This document shows positions 34,179-45,839 of a stretch of DNA of 64,000 nt, piece after piece (the first letter of the stretch is position 1; each line of letters starts with the position of its first letter). A program made the position numbers and the translations under genes. The stretch is taken from positions 414,415 to 478,414 of the forward strand of contig MU119217.1 in NCBI GenBank assembly GCA_014904845.1. The letters are read 5' to 3'. The DNA comes from Acephala macrosclerotiorum (taxonomy: Eukaryota; Ascomycota; Leotiomycetes; Helotiales; Mollisiaceae). The notes beneath the pieces are model-generated. The model ran no database searches. It was not told where the DNA came from and worked only from the letters and a program-made list of their open reading frames with translations.

Positions 34179-35288
34179 CACGGGAAACTATGCTGCTAGA
34201 GATGGAATGACATGTACAGTACAGATACGAAAGGGAAGAGATAGACAATTGCGGGATGCGATGTCCGTGATGCTGAAAACCCAACATTGATCGACCGATG
34301 CTTTTACTCCACATGCATTTCTCTCCTCGTTTTTCAACCATGCCGTATGATGGGAGAGTAGGAAAGTAGTGCAGGCATGGCACTTTCACTTGCTTTTCTT
34401 GAAACCTCGGCGAACGGCGAGCGGAGCTAGGGAAGCGGGCTTGACGGCTGACTGAGAACCAGGAAATGGCTCAACGTCGGCAAGGACCGACAGTGGGAGG
34501 CCTTTCCTTTTTCGACTCGTCGTATGGGCAAGTGGCCAAGTGGCCAAGTAGGCAAGTGGCCAAGGTGAGGGAACAGCTTCCACCAAGCAAGATGAGGATA
34601 CTTTTTGGTCGTTTGGTTGAGATAAGGTTCGAGGAGCTAACCTTATGGCCCAGAAATCCAGATCCCGACAGCTTCGGAAGAAGAAATTATTACTCGCCTC
34701 ATGTTGTCACTGCATGCTGGATGCTGGATGCCGATTCGAGGAAATGCGCTCTTATCTCTGGGAACTTGGAAAAAACGCACCGCCAGGGATCGCAAAGAGG
34801 GTCCATTCTGACGGAATGCAGCATGCTTCAATGCAGCTCTGGCCGCGGGTCATTCCCAGATGTCGGTCTGCATCCACACGTGTGCAAGCGAGTCGTCGTC
34901 AATTCAGAGAGGCGCGCTTTTGATTTACAGTGACCTGAGAGCGGAGGGGCAACGGCATGTGTGGCTTGCAGCCGACCTCAGAGCCTGGATTCCGTGATCG
35001 CAGGGGCGCCTCCAGCTCCAAGTGGTATGGCCGCTTATTCGCGGAGTGGCCAGCGGTCAGCCGAGGGATTCACACTTTTTTTTTGATATCGTTCCAGGCT
35101 TTTCCCCTCTTTCTTTCAGAATTGTCAAGTGTCAAGGAGGCCGACAACTGTTTTGCTCGACCCCAATCCCCCAATACTCGCGGGACATTTAATTGCCAAG
35201 ACCTTTAACGAGACCCTTCAACTCTTGTCTCTCTCGTCCCAGACCGTGAACACTCCGACTCTGCCGAGAGTTCTAGTTTCTGGGCATC
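34179..35288. other. long spacer upstream of the K+ transporter
   Basis: It contains a short tandem repeat at 34527-34562, then a T-run near 35072 and CT-rich leader sequence just before the HAK start. Overlapping frames at 34386-34933 show no protein-like conservation signals. Confidence 0.45.
34527..34562 (+). repeat. short tandem repeat, unit AAGTGGCC
   Basis: About four and a half copies of an 8-bp unit (AAGTGGCC, one copy AAGTAGGC). Its function, if any, is unknown. Confidence 0.8.
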
Positions 35289-38200
35289 ATGGCTACGATA
35301 CACATTGACGAGAATCTCCCCAAACGTTCATACGATGGCCACAGCACGGGTGTTGGTGGTGTCGTGCGGATCCGCAGTCATTCTCTTGACCGACGTAGCG
35401 TCCGCACCCGTTCTATCGAGAGGAGAGGCGTGAAGCTCGAAGAAAATGAAGACTATGGCGAGGAAGGTGCGGGCCTTCGTCGGGTCGGCGATTTCAAGCA
35501 GAAACAGGTACGCACACTGAATTGGCTCTGAAAGTGCCGACATTCGACTGACAACGGCTTTCAGGTCTTCAAAGGCAAAATGCTTGCCTATCTGGCTTAT
35601 CAAAGTATCGGAGTAAGATCAATCATTGCAGCAAGTTGGAATGCATGTATTGACCTTCCATTTAGGTGATCTACGGAGACATCGGCACGAGGTAAGCGAG
35701 AACCTCTTCCGTTTAAATGCAACCCTCTTCACGGGCTTCATAATGTCCCGAAGATTTTAGAGCATTCGAAATCGCCGTTCGCCGAATAGTCGTGGTGTTG
35801 CTTGTACGGGCGGCGCTATTGTGATTGTGGTTGCAGCACATTTTCAACCCAACATCTATCTCGGTCTTGATAACTCGTTCAGATGATGCCACCACAAGCT
35901 AACTTTCCATCAACAGTCCTCTCTATGTCTACTCTTCCACTTTCTTAAGCGAGCCCTCTCATGAGGACTTGCTTGGGGTACTTTCTAGTAAATATTTCGA
36001 CCCCCCTGAGTGAGACGGTTCCAGATAGGCTGATTTAGCCACTTGGTGGTGGTAGTCATAATTTGGTCCTTGACCATGATGGTGACTGTAAGTCTCTATA
36101 CAACATGGATGATAGCTTTCTCTAACATTTCAGGTCAAATATGTTTTGGTAATCTTACATGCAGATAATGAGGGCGAGGGAGGAACGTTTAGTACCTATT
36201 CCCTGCTGTCCAGATATGCATGTGCTCTCTCTATTTCCTAGTACGGTTGTACGGAAGCTGACGGCACTTCGTAGGCACACATTACGAAACGGGACCCTCG
36301 CGAAGCTTCTTTGATCAAGATGGAACGTCATCTTTCAATGGATCTCAAAGGTGCCACTCGGGGCATTCGTGCCCGCATGGAGAAAAGCACATTTCTCCGA
36401 GGTAAAACGCCATTTCACCCTTCTTTCCTGGGATATCCATAAGTTTAGGGCTCACAATCTTCAGGCCTTCTCAAGACGATCGGTGTTCTTGCGGTAACCA
36501 TGGTCATGTCCGATGGTGTCTTGACTCCTGCCCAATCCGTGTTGGGCGCCGTCCAAGGTCTGAATGTCGTGAAACCGGATATCTCATCAGCGACTGTCGT
36601 TGGGACGACCTGCGGCATTCTGATCCTGCTGTTCCTCGTCCAACCATTCGGAACCGAGAAACTTGCAGTCACGTTCGCTCCCATTGTTATAACCTGGCTT
36701 GGATTCAATGCTGGATTCGGAATCTACAATCTCTCGAAGTTCGATTATACGGTCTTGAAAGCGTTTAACCCTGCTTTTGCTTTTGAATTTATGATCAGAA
36801 ACAAGACCGATGGCTGGAGAATGCTAGGAGGTAAGCGCACCTCCTTGGAGCTGTATTCTTTCCCCCCTCTTGTTTTGAGGTTCCTAAATATCCCAAGGCT
36901 ACCGAGACCTTCTACTCTCTTCCTTAAATTGCTTGAAATCCGAATACTGACATCGAGATCTTGGGTACAGGCGTCCTGCTTGCTTTTACTGGAGTCGAGG
37001 CGCTGTTTGCCGATTTGGGAGCTTTCAGTCGACGAGCGATCCAACTGAGTTGGCTTTGCTACGCTTTCCCATGCCTTCTCTTAGCATACGTTGGCCAAGC
37101 GGCCCATATCAGTGTCCACCCTGGAGCATACCAGAATCCATTCTTCAATTCGGTTCCTCCTGGAATGTTGTATCCGAGTCTGGTCATTGCCATCTTAGCC
37201 GCCATTGTTGCATCGCAAGCAATTATCACCGCCACGTTTCAGCTGATGGCCCAGGTTATGAAGCTGTCATACTTCCCACAAATCAAAGTCGTCCATACAT
37301 CGAAGAAGTTCCATGGACAACTCTTTGTTCCCCTTTTGAACTGGCTTCTTATGCTGGGTACCGTTTTGGTAGCCGCTATCTACAACAATACGACCTCTCT
37401 TGGAAACGCCTACGGAGTCTGCGTTATGTTCGTCACTCTATTTGATAGTTGTATGGTTTGTTTGGCAGCGCTGATCGTCTGGCGCATCCCGATATATTTC
37501 GTGTTTCTCCCGTGGCTTACGATTGCACTGCTTGATGGCTTGTACATATCTTCCGCTCTTACCAAAGTTCCCCAAGGTGCCTGGTTTACCCTGACACTCA
37601 GTTCTGTCCTAGCTTGCTTGCTTATCCTTTGGCGATTCGGCAAAGAACAACAATGGGCTGCCGAGACGGAAGACCGGTTTCCAACGACGCACCTAGTCAA
37701 GAGAGGAGCAAACGGCACGATTAAACTGACGGACAAGTATGGAGGAGATGACCTGTCAATTGTGAGGGGGTTCGGCATTTTCTTCGACAAAGCTGGAGAG
37801 ACGACGCCGGCCGTGTTTACTCACTTCCTAAGTAAACTTATTGCTGCACCAGAGGTTCGCCGACTTTCCCCATCACCTGTATGATCGCATGACTCGTACT
37901 AACATCTAAGGTCATGGTATTCTTCCACCTTCGGCCTCTAGAGACGCCTTCAGTCGCCCCAGAACTTCGCTATACAGTATCCAGTAAGTGTCACGACTGC
38001 CATCTGCACTACCACCCGGAGAGCGGGGACATTCAGATAACGCTCGGAGGGTTAGGAATTGCATTAATAGATGGACAATAACTCTAACGTCGAAACAGGA
38101 GTTGCAATACCCAATTGCTTCCGCTTGGTAGTCCGTCATGGCTACATGGACGAAGTCATAACCCCCGATCTAGGTGCCTTAGTCTGCGAACAAATCCGAG

Positions 38201-38583
38201 ACTTCATAATCCGCCAACGTGTGATGCCAAAGCAAGACACGAATACAAACACCCATCTCGCATCTCGTGAAATATCCTTCGAACCTCTTCCTCGTGACGA
38301 AAAGAGTTTGAGGGATCCCGACTCAAAGGCACAGTCTGTGTCGACTTCGGCTACGGAGGAAAGCATCGCGGCTGATTTGACGAAGGTGCAACAAGCTTTC
38401 GACCGCCAGATTCTCTACATTATTGGGAAGGAACAGTTGAGAGTTAAGGCTGGTACTAAGTTGTGGCGCAAAATTCTGCTCAATGCTTTCCTTTGGATTA
38501 GAGAAAACACTAGGACGAAAGTGGCCAATCTACGCGTGCAGACAGATAGGGTAGTAGAAGTCGGATTCGTTAAAGATGTCTGA
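35289..38583 (+). CDS. HAK1: HAK/KUP high-affinity K+ transporter
   Basis: A plasma-membrane K+ uptake transporter of the KUP/HAK/KT family. Eleven exons (35289-35507, 35565-35612, 35666-35691, 35917-35987, 36056-36087, 36134-36217, 36275-36401, 36465-36830, 36971-37854, 37911-37983, 38099-38583) give 804 aa. An Arg-rich cytosolic N-terminus leads into the signature [14 protein letters not shown] near residue 95, then about 12 hydrophobic segments. [34 protein letters not shown] and [15 protein letters not shown] are family blocks. The long C-terminal cytosolic region ends in GFVKDV. Exons 3 and 5 are only 26 and 32 nt. The intron 36218-36274 appears to start with GC. Intron 8 (36831-36970) is an introner-like copy. 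Confidence 0.95.
36831..36970 (+). repeat. introner-like element in HAK intron 8
   Basis: A 140-nt intron, from GTAAGCGCACCTCC to GAGATCTTGGGTACAG. It is similar along its length to the intergenic copy (shared TTCTACTCTC, GAGATCTTGGGTA) and KEL3 intron 1, whereas the other HAK introns of 50-80 nt are not. Confidence 0.75.
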
Positions 38584-39449
38584 CAGGAGGAGGGTGTGTG
38601 TGTGATTGGGGATGGGGGTGGTGCTGCGGTTGGTGGTCGGCGGTTGGATGGGGCAGAGTCGTCCTTCAGAATGTCCTCGATGGGCTGGGATATTCTACTG
38701 CGAAGCAATGGGTTAATGAGATGGTACAAATTGAACAAACCGAGGGAATGGGGGAGCTTAGATTTACGTGGGTCAAAGAAGGGAGGTGTTGTTCTTTTGT
38801 CATTGAGATTGTCCAGAATGGGTCAGGGATATTGGTCGGTTTTTCTCTACGCAGTAGAGGTCATTTTGGATTCGGTTGTTGCACTTATGAGAGAGCTAAA
38901 CATAGACAGACGCTATCAAACTTCAGCGTTCTGGGTATTCAGAAGTCCGGTATCTATCTTTCATGTGAGACACCTTGAATCTCAATCCCACAGTAGCCTA
39001 CCCTTACCTGAGCTTTAGCGAGCAAAAAAGGGGCTGGAGGGTCGGCTGCTACTTGACAAGGAAGTTCTAGCTTGTGGAGCAAATCATTCTTTCCGTTCTT
39101 GTTTGCCTCTTGCTCAGTTAATGCCTCACAGAGTTCAAGTGACCAGACGAAGATGTTCCTGACTGTCAACTTGAATATAGGGTATGCTGACTGTCAAAAA
39201 GTCTCACCCATCTCCGATCATTCAGTAAATCCTGTAGTTTGAAATCGGGCACGCTGAACGCAACTATCATCTCACAAGAGCCGATACTATCTCTTGGACA
39301 TGGGCCTCAGCAAACAACACCCAGGAGGTTAAAGTACTGCGTTCTTACTTTTATGCTGTCGAATGATTCAAGGCCTTCAAAATGATCGCCAGCTCCAATG
39401 TAGCCTCGCTAATAAACGCCTAATATACTATACATTTTCCAGACCTCAC
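38584..39449. other. convergent spacer, HAK to NUP159
   Basis: This begins with a TG/GGT-rich stretch (38585-38645). The overlapping plus frames at 38596-39018 come from that bias. Nothing else was recognised. Confidence 0.5.
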
Positions 39450-42400
39450 TCACTCGTCATTCATAAGTCTCACATTAGTACCCGCCTTCTGCAGTGCGCT
39501 TTTCAATTTCTCCATCACTTCCTTCTTCCTCGCCACTTTGCCCCTCAGCTGCGCCTTCTCCTCGGTCGTATAGCCACTCATTTTCCTTCTTGATGAGCCT
39601 TGGGAGAACGTGCTTCTGTTCGACATGATCGAGCTTTGCAAACGTGCTGGTGTATCCTTGATGCTGTCTGGTGTGTAGAAAAGTCCATATGTACTCGAAG
39701 TCGAAGCACCAGGATTCCGTAGAGATGCTCTGTTGGAAGGTGTTGCGAATGGTGAGCCTTCTCGACTGTCGCCGTTACTCATGACCGAGCCGACACGAAG
39801 TCGACGCATCTGCCCTTCGAGAACATCGATGTCGCCACTTCGCTTCTCGGCCATGGTTGTCATCTTGGTGATGGTTTTCATGACGGCCTCAACTGTAGGG
39901 GCGTTTGATCCAGAGAATCTACCATTCGACGTAGCTTGGGAAACAGCCTTTGCTTTGAGCAATGTCAAGGCCTCCTCAGCCTCGGATAGCAATTTCTGGA
40001 ACTTGGTGTATTCCTTTCGGAGGTCGTGTTGTTGGGTGGCCTGCTCAATACTTAGTGGCTGTGCCCGGGCGAGAGCGATATGATTAGGGTCTTGGTGAGA
40101 ATCGATGATCTTCTTGATATCTTCGTGCTTTGCTCGAAGTCGAATTAGATCCTTCTGAAGGTCGTTGCAGGTCTCGAGCTTGTGAGCCACGTCTTTAACT
40201 CGCCCGTTCTCGAGATCTTTGCCCAGATCCCGCTCAATAACTGTTGAGAGGTTCTCAATCTCCACCAAGCACCACTCATCTTCACCATCTAGATCCTGTC
40301 TGTTACGTCCTTCTTCCCTGTACTGCTCAGTGTGACCTTTCATGAAGCATTGTAAGGCCCGAGCATTCAAGCCTAGCGTGTCAATCATAGAATTGATGTC
40401 TCGATAGACCGTCTCGACCTGAGCTGCAACGCTGTCCATTGACTTGATTCCCGCATATTCTGCGCGGCTCTGGAAACCATCCAATTTCTTTGTACCGACA
40501 ATGTCTGACGCAAGAAAGTTCTGGAGGTCATCGTCATCCTTGTCTACCAGCATTTGGGTCTCTTCTGCTTCCTTTCGAGCCCTAGATTCGGCGCGGCGTT
40601 GCTCTTCTGCCTTGTGCTGTTCTTGGGAGAGAGCAAACGTGTCCCGGCTTGGCGCAGAGCGAGCAGTAGTTGGTCGAGATCCGAGCATCTGTGAAGCAAA
40701 TCCAGAAGCACTCGAAACTCTGTCAGGACGCAGCATCCGAGTAGGCACTGCATTGCGAACAGGACTTGGAGAACGAGGACTTGCTAGATTCTTTGGCGGT
40801 GCAAGGACTGGGGGTGCAAGACCCTCTCCAAAAAGTGACCGCTGTTTTGCTGGCTGGCCAGGTCTAGAGATGTTCGTGAAGGTGTCATCTGGACTTTGCT
40901 TTGGACGGCCAAATGAGCTTTCTGGAGTGAATCCTGGTGTTTGGTTGTTTTCTGAGGTTGGACTCAAGTCTTTCGCAACATCTTCACCACTTCCTTCATC
41001 GCTAGCTTCCTCAGCTCCACTCTCATCTTCTTCCGTCACGAAGTCAGACTCATCATCGCCCTCGTCTTCCGGGCCTCCAGGTACGTCGCTGGGTGGTATC
41101 ATATCAGCCGGAATTGGTTTGTCTTCACTCGTCTTGGGAGCTTCAAGGACTGGCATAGTTTGTGGTGCAGGCCTAGGCATGAAATCTGGAGGTAATGGTG
41201 CATCTGTTCCAGCGGCGGAGGAACCGGACGATTCGCCAATGCCAAAGGTAGTCTTACTTGTTGGCTCAGGAGGTAATGGAGCTTCGGGAATCTTAGAAAT
41301 AATGCCCGGAATGTCAAATACTGGCTCTTCCTTAATTTTAGGCGATGGGGGTGTCTTAGACTGCGAGAACAATGATGGCGCGGCGTTGGGGGTCGGTGTC
41401 TTGGGGCCAGGACTTGTCGATCCCAGGTTTGCAAAGCTGAAGCCTCCTGGTTTTAAGGTATTGGCAGCTAGTTGACTTACTTGACTCGCGTTGCCGAAAC
41501 TGAACCCTGTCGGGGCAGGTGTAGCTGTCGGAGTTGAACTTGCTGGTTTCGATCCAAATAGTCCACCGGGTGTAGCTGTTGGTGTGCCAAACAAATTGGT
41601 CTTTGTTGCTGCTGGCGTAGCAGCAGGAGTGGTTGATTCTGCCTTTGGAACCTCGTCTGGCTTGTCATCGGAATCCATATCGGCTTCTTGGGAGACTGGG
41701 GCTCGTGTGGGGGGGGATTTTACAGTCTCGCCAAGAGCACTGCCGAAAGCTCCTCCGAAGAATGCATTTCCAGCATTTGAAGGCATCGGACCGTCGTCCT
41801 TAGCAGACCCATCTCCCTTAAAGGTCGAGCCAAGAACAAAGCCGCCAGATCCTCCTGAGCCAAATGTGCTTGCAGTTTTTCCCTCTGTCTTTACTCCAAA
41901 GACACTATTGGTGGCAGGTGTCGAAAACAAATTTGTTGCAGGTTTGGATCCAAAGATGCTGCCACCACTAGTCGGAGATCCTGCAGTCTCAAAGCCTCCC
42001 TTCGTTGCGAACGCGGCGAAGCCAGATGCCGCTGGAGCTGTACTTCCTGTACCTGGACTTGACGATCCAAATACCGAGACGGGCTTACTGAAACCGCCAG
42101 CCTGACCGAATGAAGCACTTGGAGCTGTTGACCCAGATGCCCAAGGGGAGGCCCGGTTTCCAAGTCCAAAAGCCGGGATACTGGTCGTACCAAAGGACGG
42201 GGCACCAAAGGCCGGCGTAGAGCTTGAGGCCGCCGGTGTTGAGCCAAACGTGCTGGAACCGAAAGCTGGCGCAGAAGTAGCAGGCGTCGTTGTGGCAGCG
42301 GGTGTACCCCATGGTGATGACTTCTGGCCAAGGCCCGATGGAGTGCCAAAAGCACCTGGCTGAGAAGGTGCTCCAAAAGCTGGTGCAGCTTGTGGGGCAC

Positions 42401-44020
42401 CAAAAGCAGGCCCGGAAGAACCAAATGCGCTTGTCCCAAACGCAGGTTTCGCAGTCGCACTAAATGCTCCGCTCGTTGCTGTTGCTGGAGCGGAAATTTG
42501 TTGTGGCGGTTGTGTAGCACCTCCAATGGCGGCTAAACCAGGATAAGCAGTGCCTTGTCTGACAGAGTCAGAATAGATGATCCACCATGCCACTAAGACG
42601 CCCTCATTGTTCAAGGCCATAAGGGCAGGAACCGGTGTAGGCGTCTCGGAAATGTCTTCATCGGTCGGGATGGGTTTTCGAGCCTTCTCCTTACTGGAAA
42701 GATCGAGTGCAAATCCAATCGGAGAAGTGTCGTTCAACTCTGCTGTCATGGGGAGTTGTGCCCGACGGGAGTCATCAGTCATTTCCGTCATTGTAAATAC
42801 TCCCGAGATCTTGTCGGCTGGTTTAACATTAGTCAGAGGGGTTTTGGACCTGCTGTAGAGACCGATATCTGTCGAAGCTGTCGAAGCAACCATGAGGACA
42901 TCTTGGAGACTCGGTGGGAAGTCTTTTAATCTAAGTATGAAATGGTGCGGTGGAGAACGGTTGAGACCATACGGAGCGGCAGGGTCGGAGATTTTCTGGT
43001 AGAGGAAGGTGGCCGTGCTTGATGGCTGCCCTGGGCCTTGAGTCCTGGTCACAATATGGAATGTGGACGTCGGTGCTTGGCTCTGGTCAAAGTTCGATGG
43101 AGTATGGACCATAAGGAAAACATGGTTCTCAAGCCAAGTAATCGACGATACTACTTATATTAGTAAATGAGTCCTACAGCCAAGGAACCAACTCACTATG
43201 GTCTCCCGTATCCACCGTTGGTGGTCGTGGTATTTCTGCTTTGCCTTCTCCTTCAGGAGTCATTTGATATGCGGCTCCATTGACGAGTCCGGCAACCAAT
43301 TGCTTGCCCTTTGTACTCCATGAAATACAACTAACGCCATCTTTCAAGACTTGCCCGTTCTTTCCAGACACGAAATTTCGCTCTTTGAGATTGGCCATTA
43401 GAAGATTTCCATCGTTGGTCACTAGTGCAAGAAGCTCTCCCTTTTCGGGTGTTGGATTCGGCACTAGAGCTCTCAAAGATTGTCCGTTTGTTGCAAGTTG
43501 AAAAACTGCTTCTGTGGTAGAGCCGTTGATCAATGCCTCAATATCGTAAACCGCTAATCCACCACCCTCTTCGGCTGAGAGCACCAAGTAGGATTCGTCT
43601 GCTGTGAACGCAAGCTGAGAGACTCTCATGGGCATGGGGAGTTTCAATTGCGGCTGGAATGGCTTTACTTTGTCATCTCCTGTTTCTGTCCCTTCAAAAG
43701 CCTTCCGGACTGAATCTGTCGAGGCTAATATGATAGCATCTGGGGCTGCTGCTGCTACCAAGCCCTTCCGTGAAGCTACACTCAAAAGACATGCCGTTGG
43801 CGGGGGCAATTTGTCTGATGGCCATGCTGTAGGGAGCAACTGAATCTTCGATTCTCCGGATAGGGCGAGAAATCCTAGCATCTGCAGAACCGTTAGAACC
43901 TGGCCAAAGCTGGGAATCTCTTGGGCGTACCTCTGTTTGAATATCCTGTAGATCCTCCCCGGTTTGTACATTTCCGCCAGTTGACGCTGCCGGAGCATCA
44001 TTTCCAAAGCTAAAAGCCAT
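39450..44020 (-). CDS. NUP159: FG nucleoporin Nup159
   Basis: A cytoplasmic-face nuclear pore protein that anchors the helicase Dbp5 for mRNA export. Three exons (43931-44020, 43197-43881, 39450-43153) give 1492 aa. Residues 30-440 form the N-terminal beta-propeller (SRKGLVAAAAPDAIILA, SSITWLENHVFLMVHTPSN). About 465-840 is the FG zone, with many FG, AFG and FGS repeats in Pro/Thr/Ser-rich linkers. An acidic stretch follows, then a C-terminal coiled-coil region from about 1085, which in yeast binds Nup82 and Nsp1. The intron at 43154-43196 restores the propeller block. Long antisense frames over the FG zone are shadows of its repetitive composition. Confidence 0.94.
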
Positions 44021-44479
44021 AACGGTTGCAAAGTAGCTGGCTTTGGGAGGGTGCGCGGTTCATGGGATGCTCTGGCGCATTTGGGAGTGTCGACGAAAAC
44101 GGGCCAACGGGAACGCGATTATCGAGTATTGTAATTCGAAAGTCTGTGTATCGTTGAGTGGACAGCAAGGTCAAGCGTGGGACATTTGACCTTCAAAATG
44201 AAAGCACCAAGTGAATGTCCTTGTCCGAATTAAATGCCGCCTAGGAAAAGCTGAGCAAGTAGCTATCGCAAGCTGCAAATTCACAGTCACGTGTTGTACC
44301 GCGTCGACAAGGCAAACTTGCCCGCGTCAGCTAGCTAGCTACCTTCAGGACAGCGAGCTCACGAACAGCCTTCATCAACCTTCCAATACGTCGACTGTCT
44401 TCGAAAGGAATTTCGAGCTTCGAACATCATCAAAACTAATACAAATCGACTTTAGGCTCTCTGAGCTCTACTTGTCAAC
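44021..44479. promoter_or_regulatory. divergent NUP159/PUP1 promoter with CACGTG box
   Basis: A 459-bp head-to-head spacer. It contains ACAGTCACGTGTT at 44283-44295, identical to the motif upstream of WSS1. I saw no copy of the yeast proteasome element GGTGGCAAA. Confidence 0.4.
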
Positions 44480-45487
44480 ATGCCTGGCTTCGACTTCTCC
44501 AACCACACCCGCAATGCTGCCCTACACGCAAGAGGTGTACCACTTCCAAAGGCTACGAGTACGGGAACTACGATTGTCGGGTGCATATTTGATGGGGGTG
44601 TCGTGGTATGTTTAAGCTCGCAGAGCTCAGCGGTTGAAATTGAGTTCTGAACATCGATACAATTCAAAGCCCAGCCTCATCCAGCGAGCTTTAGAAGCTT
44701 GGATCGAATGCTAATAGAGGTTCAAACAGATCGCCGCAGACACCAGGGCTACCAGTGGTCCAATAGTCGCAGACAAGGTACGTTGATGCAGCTCTTCCGG
44801 AGCTAGAAACTAAGCTCACACGACTCCAAACAGAATTGCGAGAAGCTTCATTACATCGCCCCTCAAATCTGGTGTGCTGGAGCCGGTACAGCAGCAGACA
44901 CCGAATTCACAACCGCCCTCATCTCCTCGCAACTCGAACTCCACTCCCTTTCCACCGGCCGCAAACCACGAGTTGTTACCTGCATGACTATGCTCAAGCA
45001 ACATCTGTTCCGATACCAAGGTCACATCGGCGCATACCTCGTTGTAGCTGGCGTTGATCCTACAGGTGTTGGACTCTTCACCGTCCATGCACACGGAAGT
45101 ACAGACAAACTCCCTTATGTCACTATGGGTTCTGGTTCATTGGCAGCCATGTCGGTGTTTGAGACTCAATGGAAGCCGAAGATGACGGAGCAAGAGGCTA
45201 TTGATTTGGCATCAAACGCTATTCAAGCTGGTATTTTCAACGACTTGGGTTCTGGATCGAATGTCGATGTTGCGGTTATCACGAAGGACAAGACGACCTT
45301 GAAGCGAGGATACATCAAGCCCAACGAGCGAAGCAAGAAGCAGAAGAGCTATATTTTCAAGAGAGGAACTACGGCTGTTCTCAATGAGAAGGTTATCACG
45401 AGAGAGGAGATCAGCAAGTATGTTACGGTGCACGAGTTGGAGGGTGGAGAGACGGCGTTGGGAGAGAAAATGGATCTTGATCTTTAG
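44480..45487 (+). CDS. PUP1: 20S proteasome subunit beta-2 (trypsin-like)
   Basis: A catalytic subunit of the proteasome core. Three exons (44480-44605, 44730-44777, 44834-45487) give 275 aa, usual for the family. An N-terminal propeptide of about 28 residues is followed by [14 protein letters not shown], in which the first Thr after Gly becomes the active-site nucleophile. The catalytic Asp/Arg/Lys region [20 protein letters not shown] is split by the second intron. [10 protein letters not shown] and the C-terminal arm typical of beta-2 are present. All splice sites are GT-AG. Confidence 0.96.
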
Positions 45488-45839
45488 ATGGTTGCATGGA
45501 CGAGAAGCATCACAAATGTATCAACATTATGGCTTGGGAAGAATGGGGCACTATTCTGTGTACTATGAGCTTCTAACGAAGAAAGCAATTTTTGCCTGAT
45601 GATTGAAAATCGTCTGACATTCAAAGACCCCCAAATCCCCGAAACATATCTGTGCCATGCCCCTTGATATTTCATTATACGTGAATCATTCCACATAGTA
45701 TGGCTATATACCAACTATACTGCGTGCCTTCCCCCCTCTGCCCAATTCTCAGAGTCGTCGTAATTCAGCCGTGAGGCTCAATGTGATCTGTGGAGAACAG
45801 CTGATATGGCAAGCTCGGAAAGCCACCCAAAAGAACTCA

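Noticed and set aside
38596..39018. Two overlapping plus frames after HAK
   Set aside because: They arise from a GT/GGT-rich stretch, show no protein-like pattern and overlap in different phases.
40444..42105. Long plus-strand frames (343 and 204 codons) antisense to NUP159
   Set aside because: They mirror the repetitive Pro/Ala/Gly/Ser codons of the FG zone, and the minus-strand frame carries the clear nucleoporin motifs.
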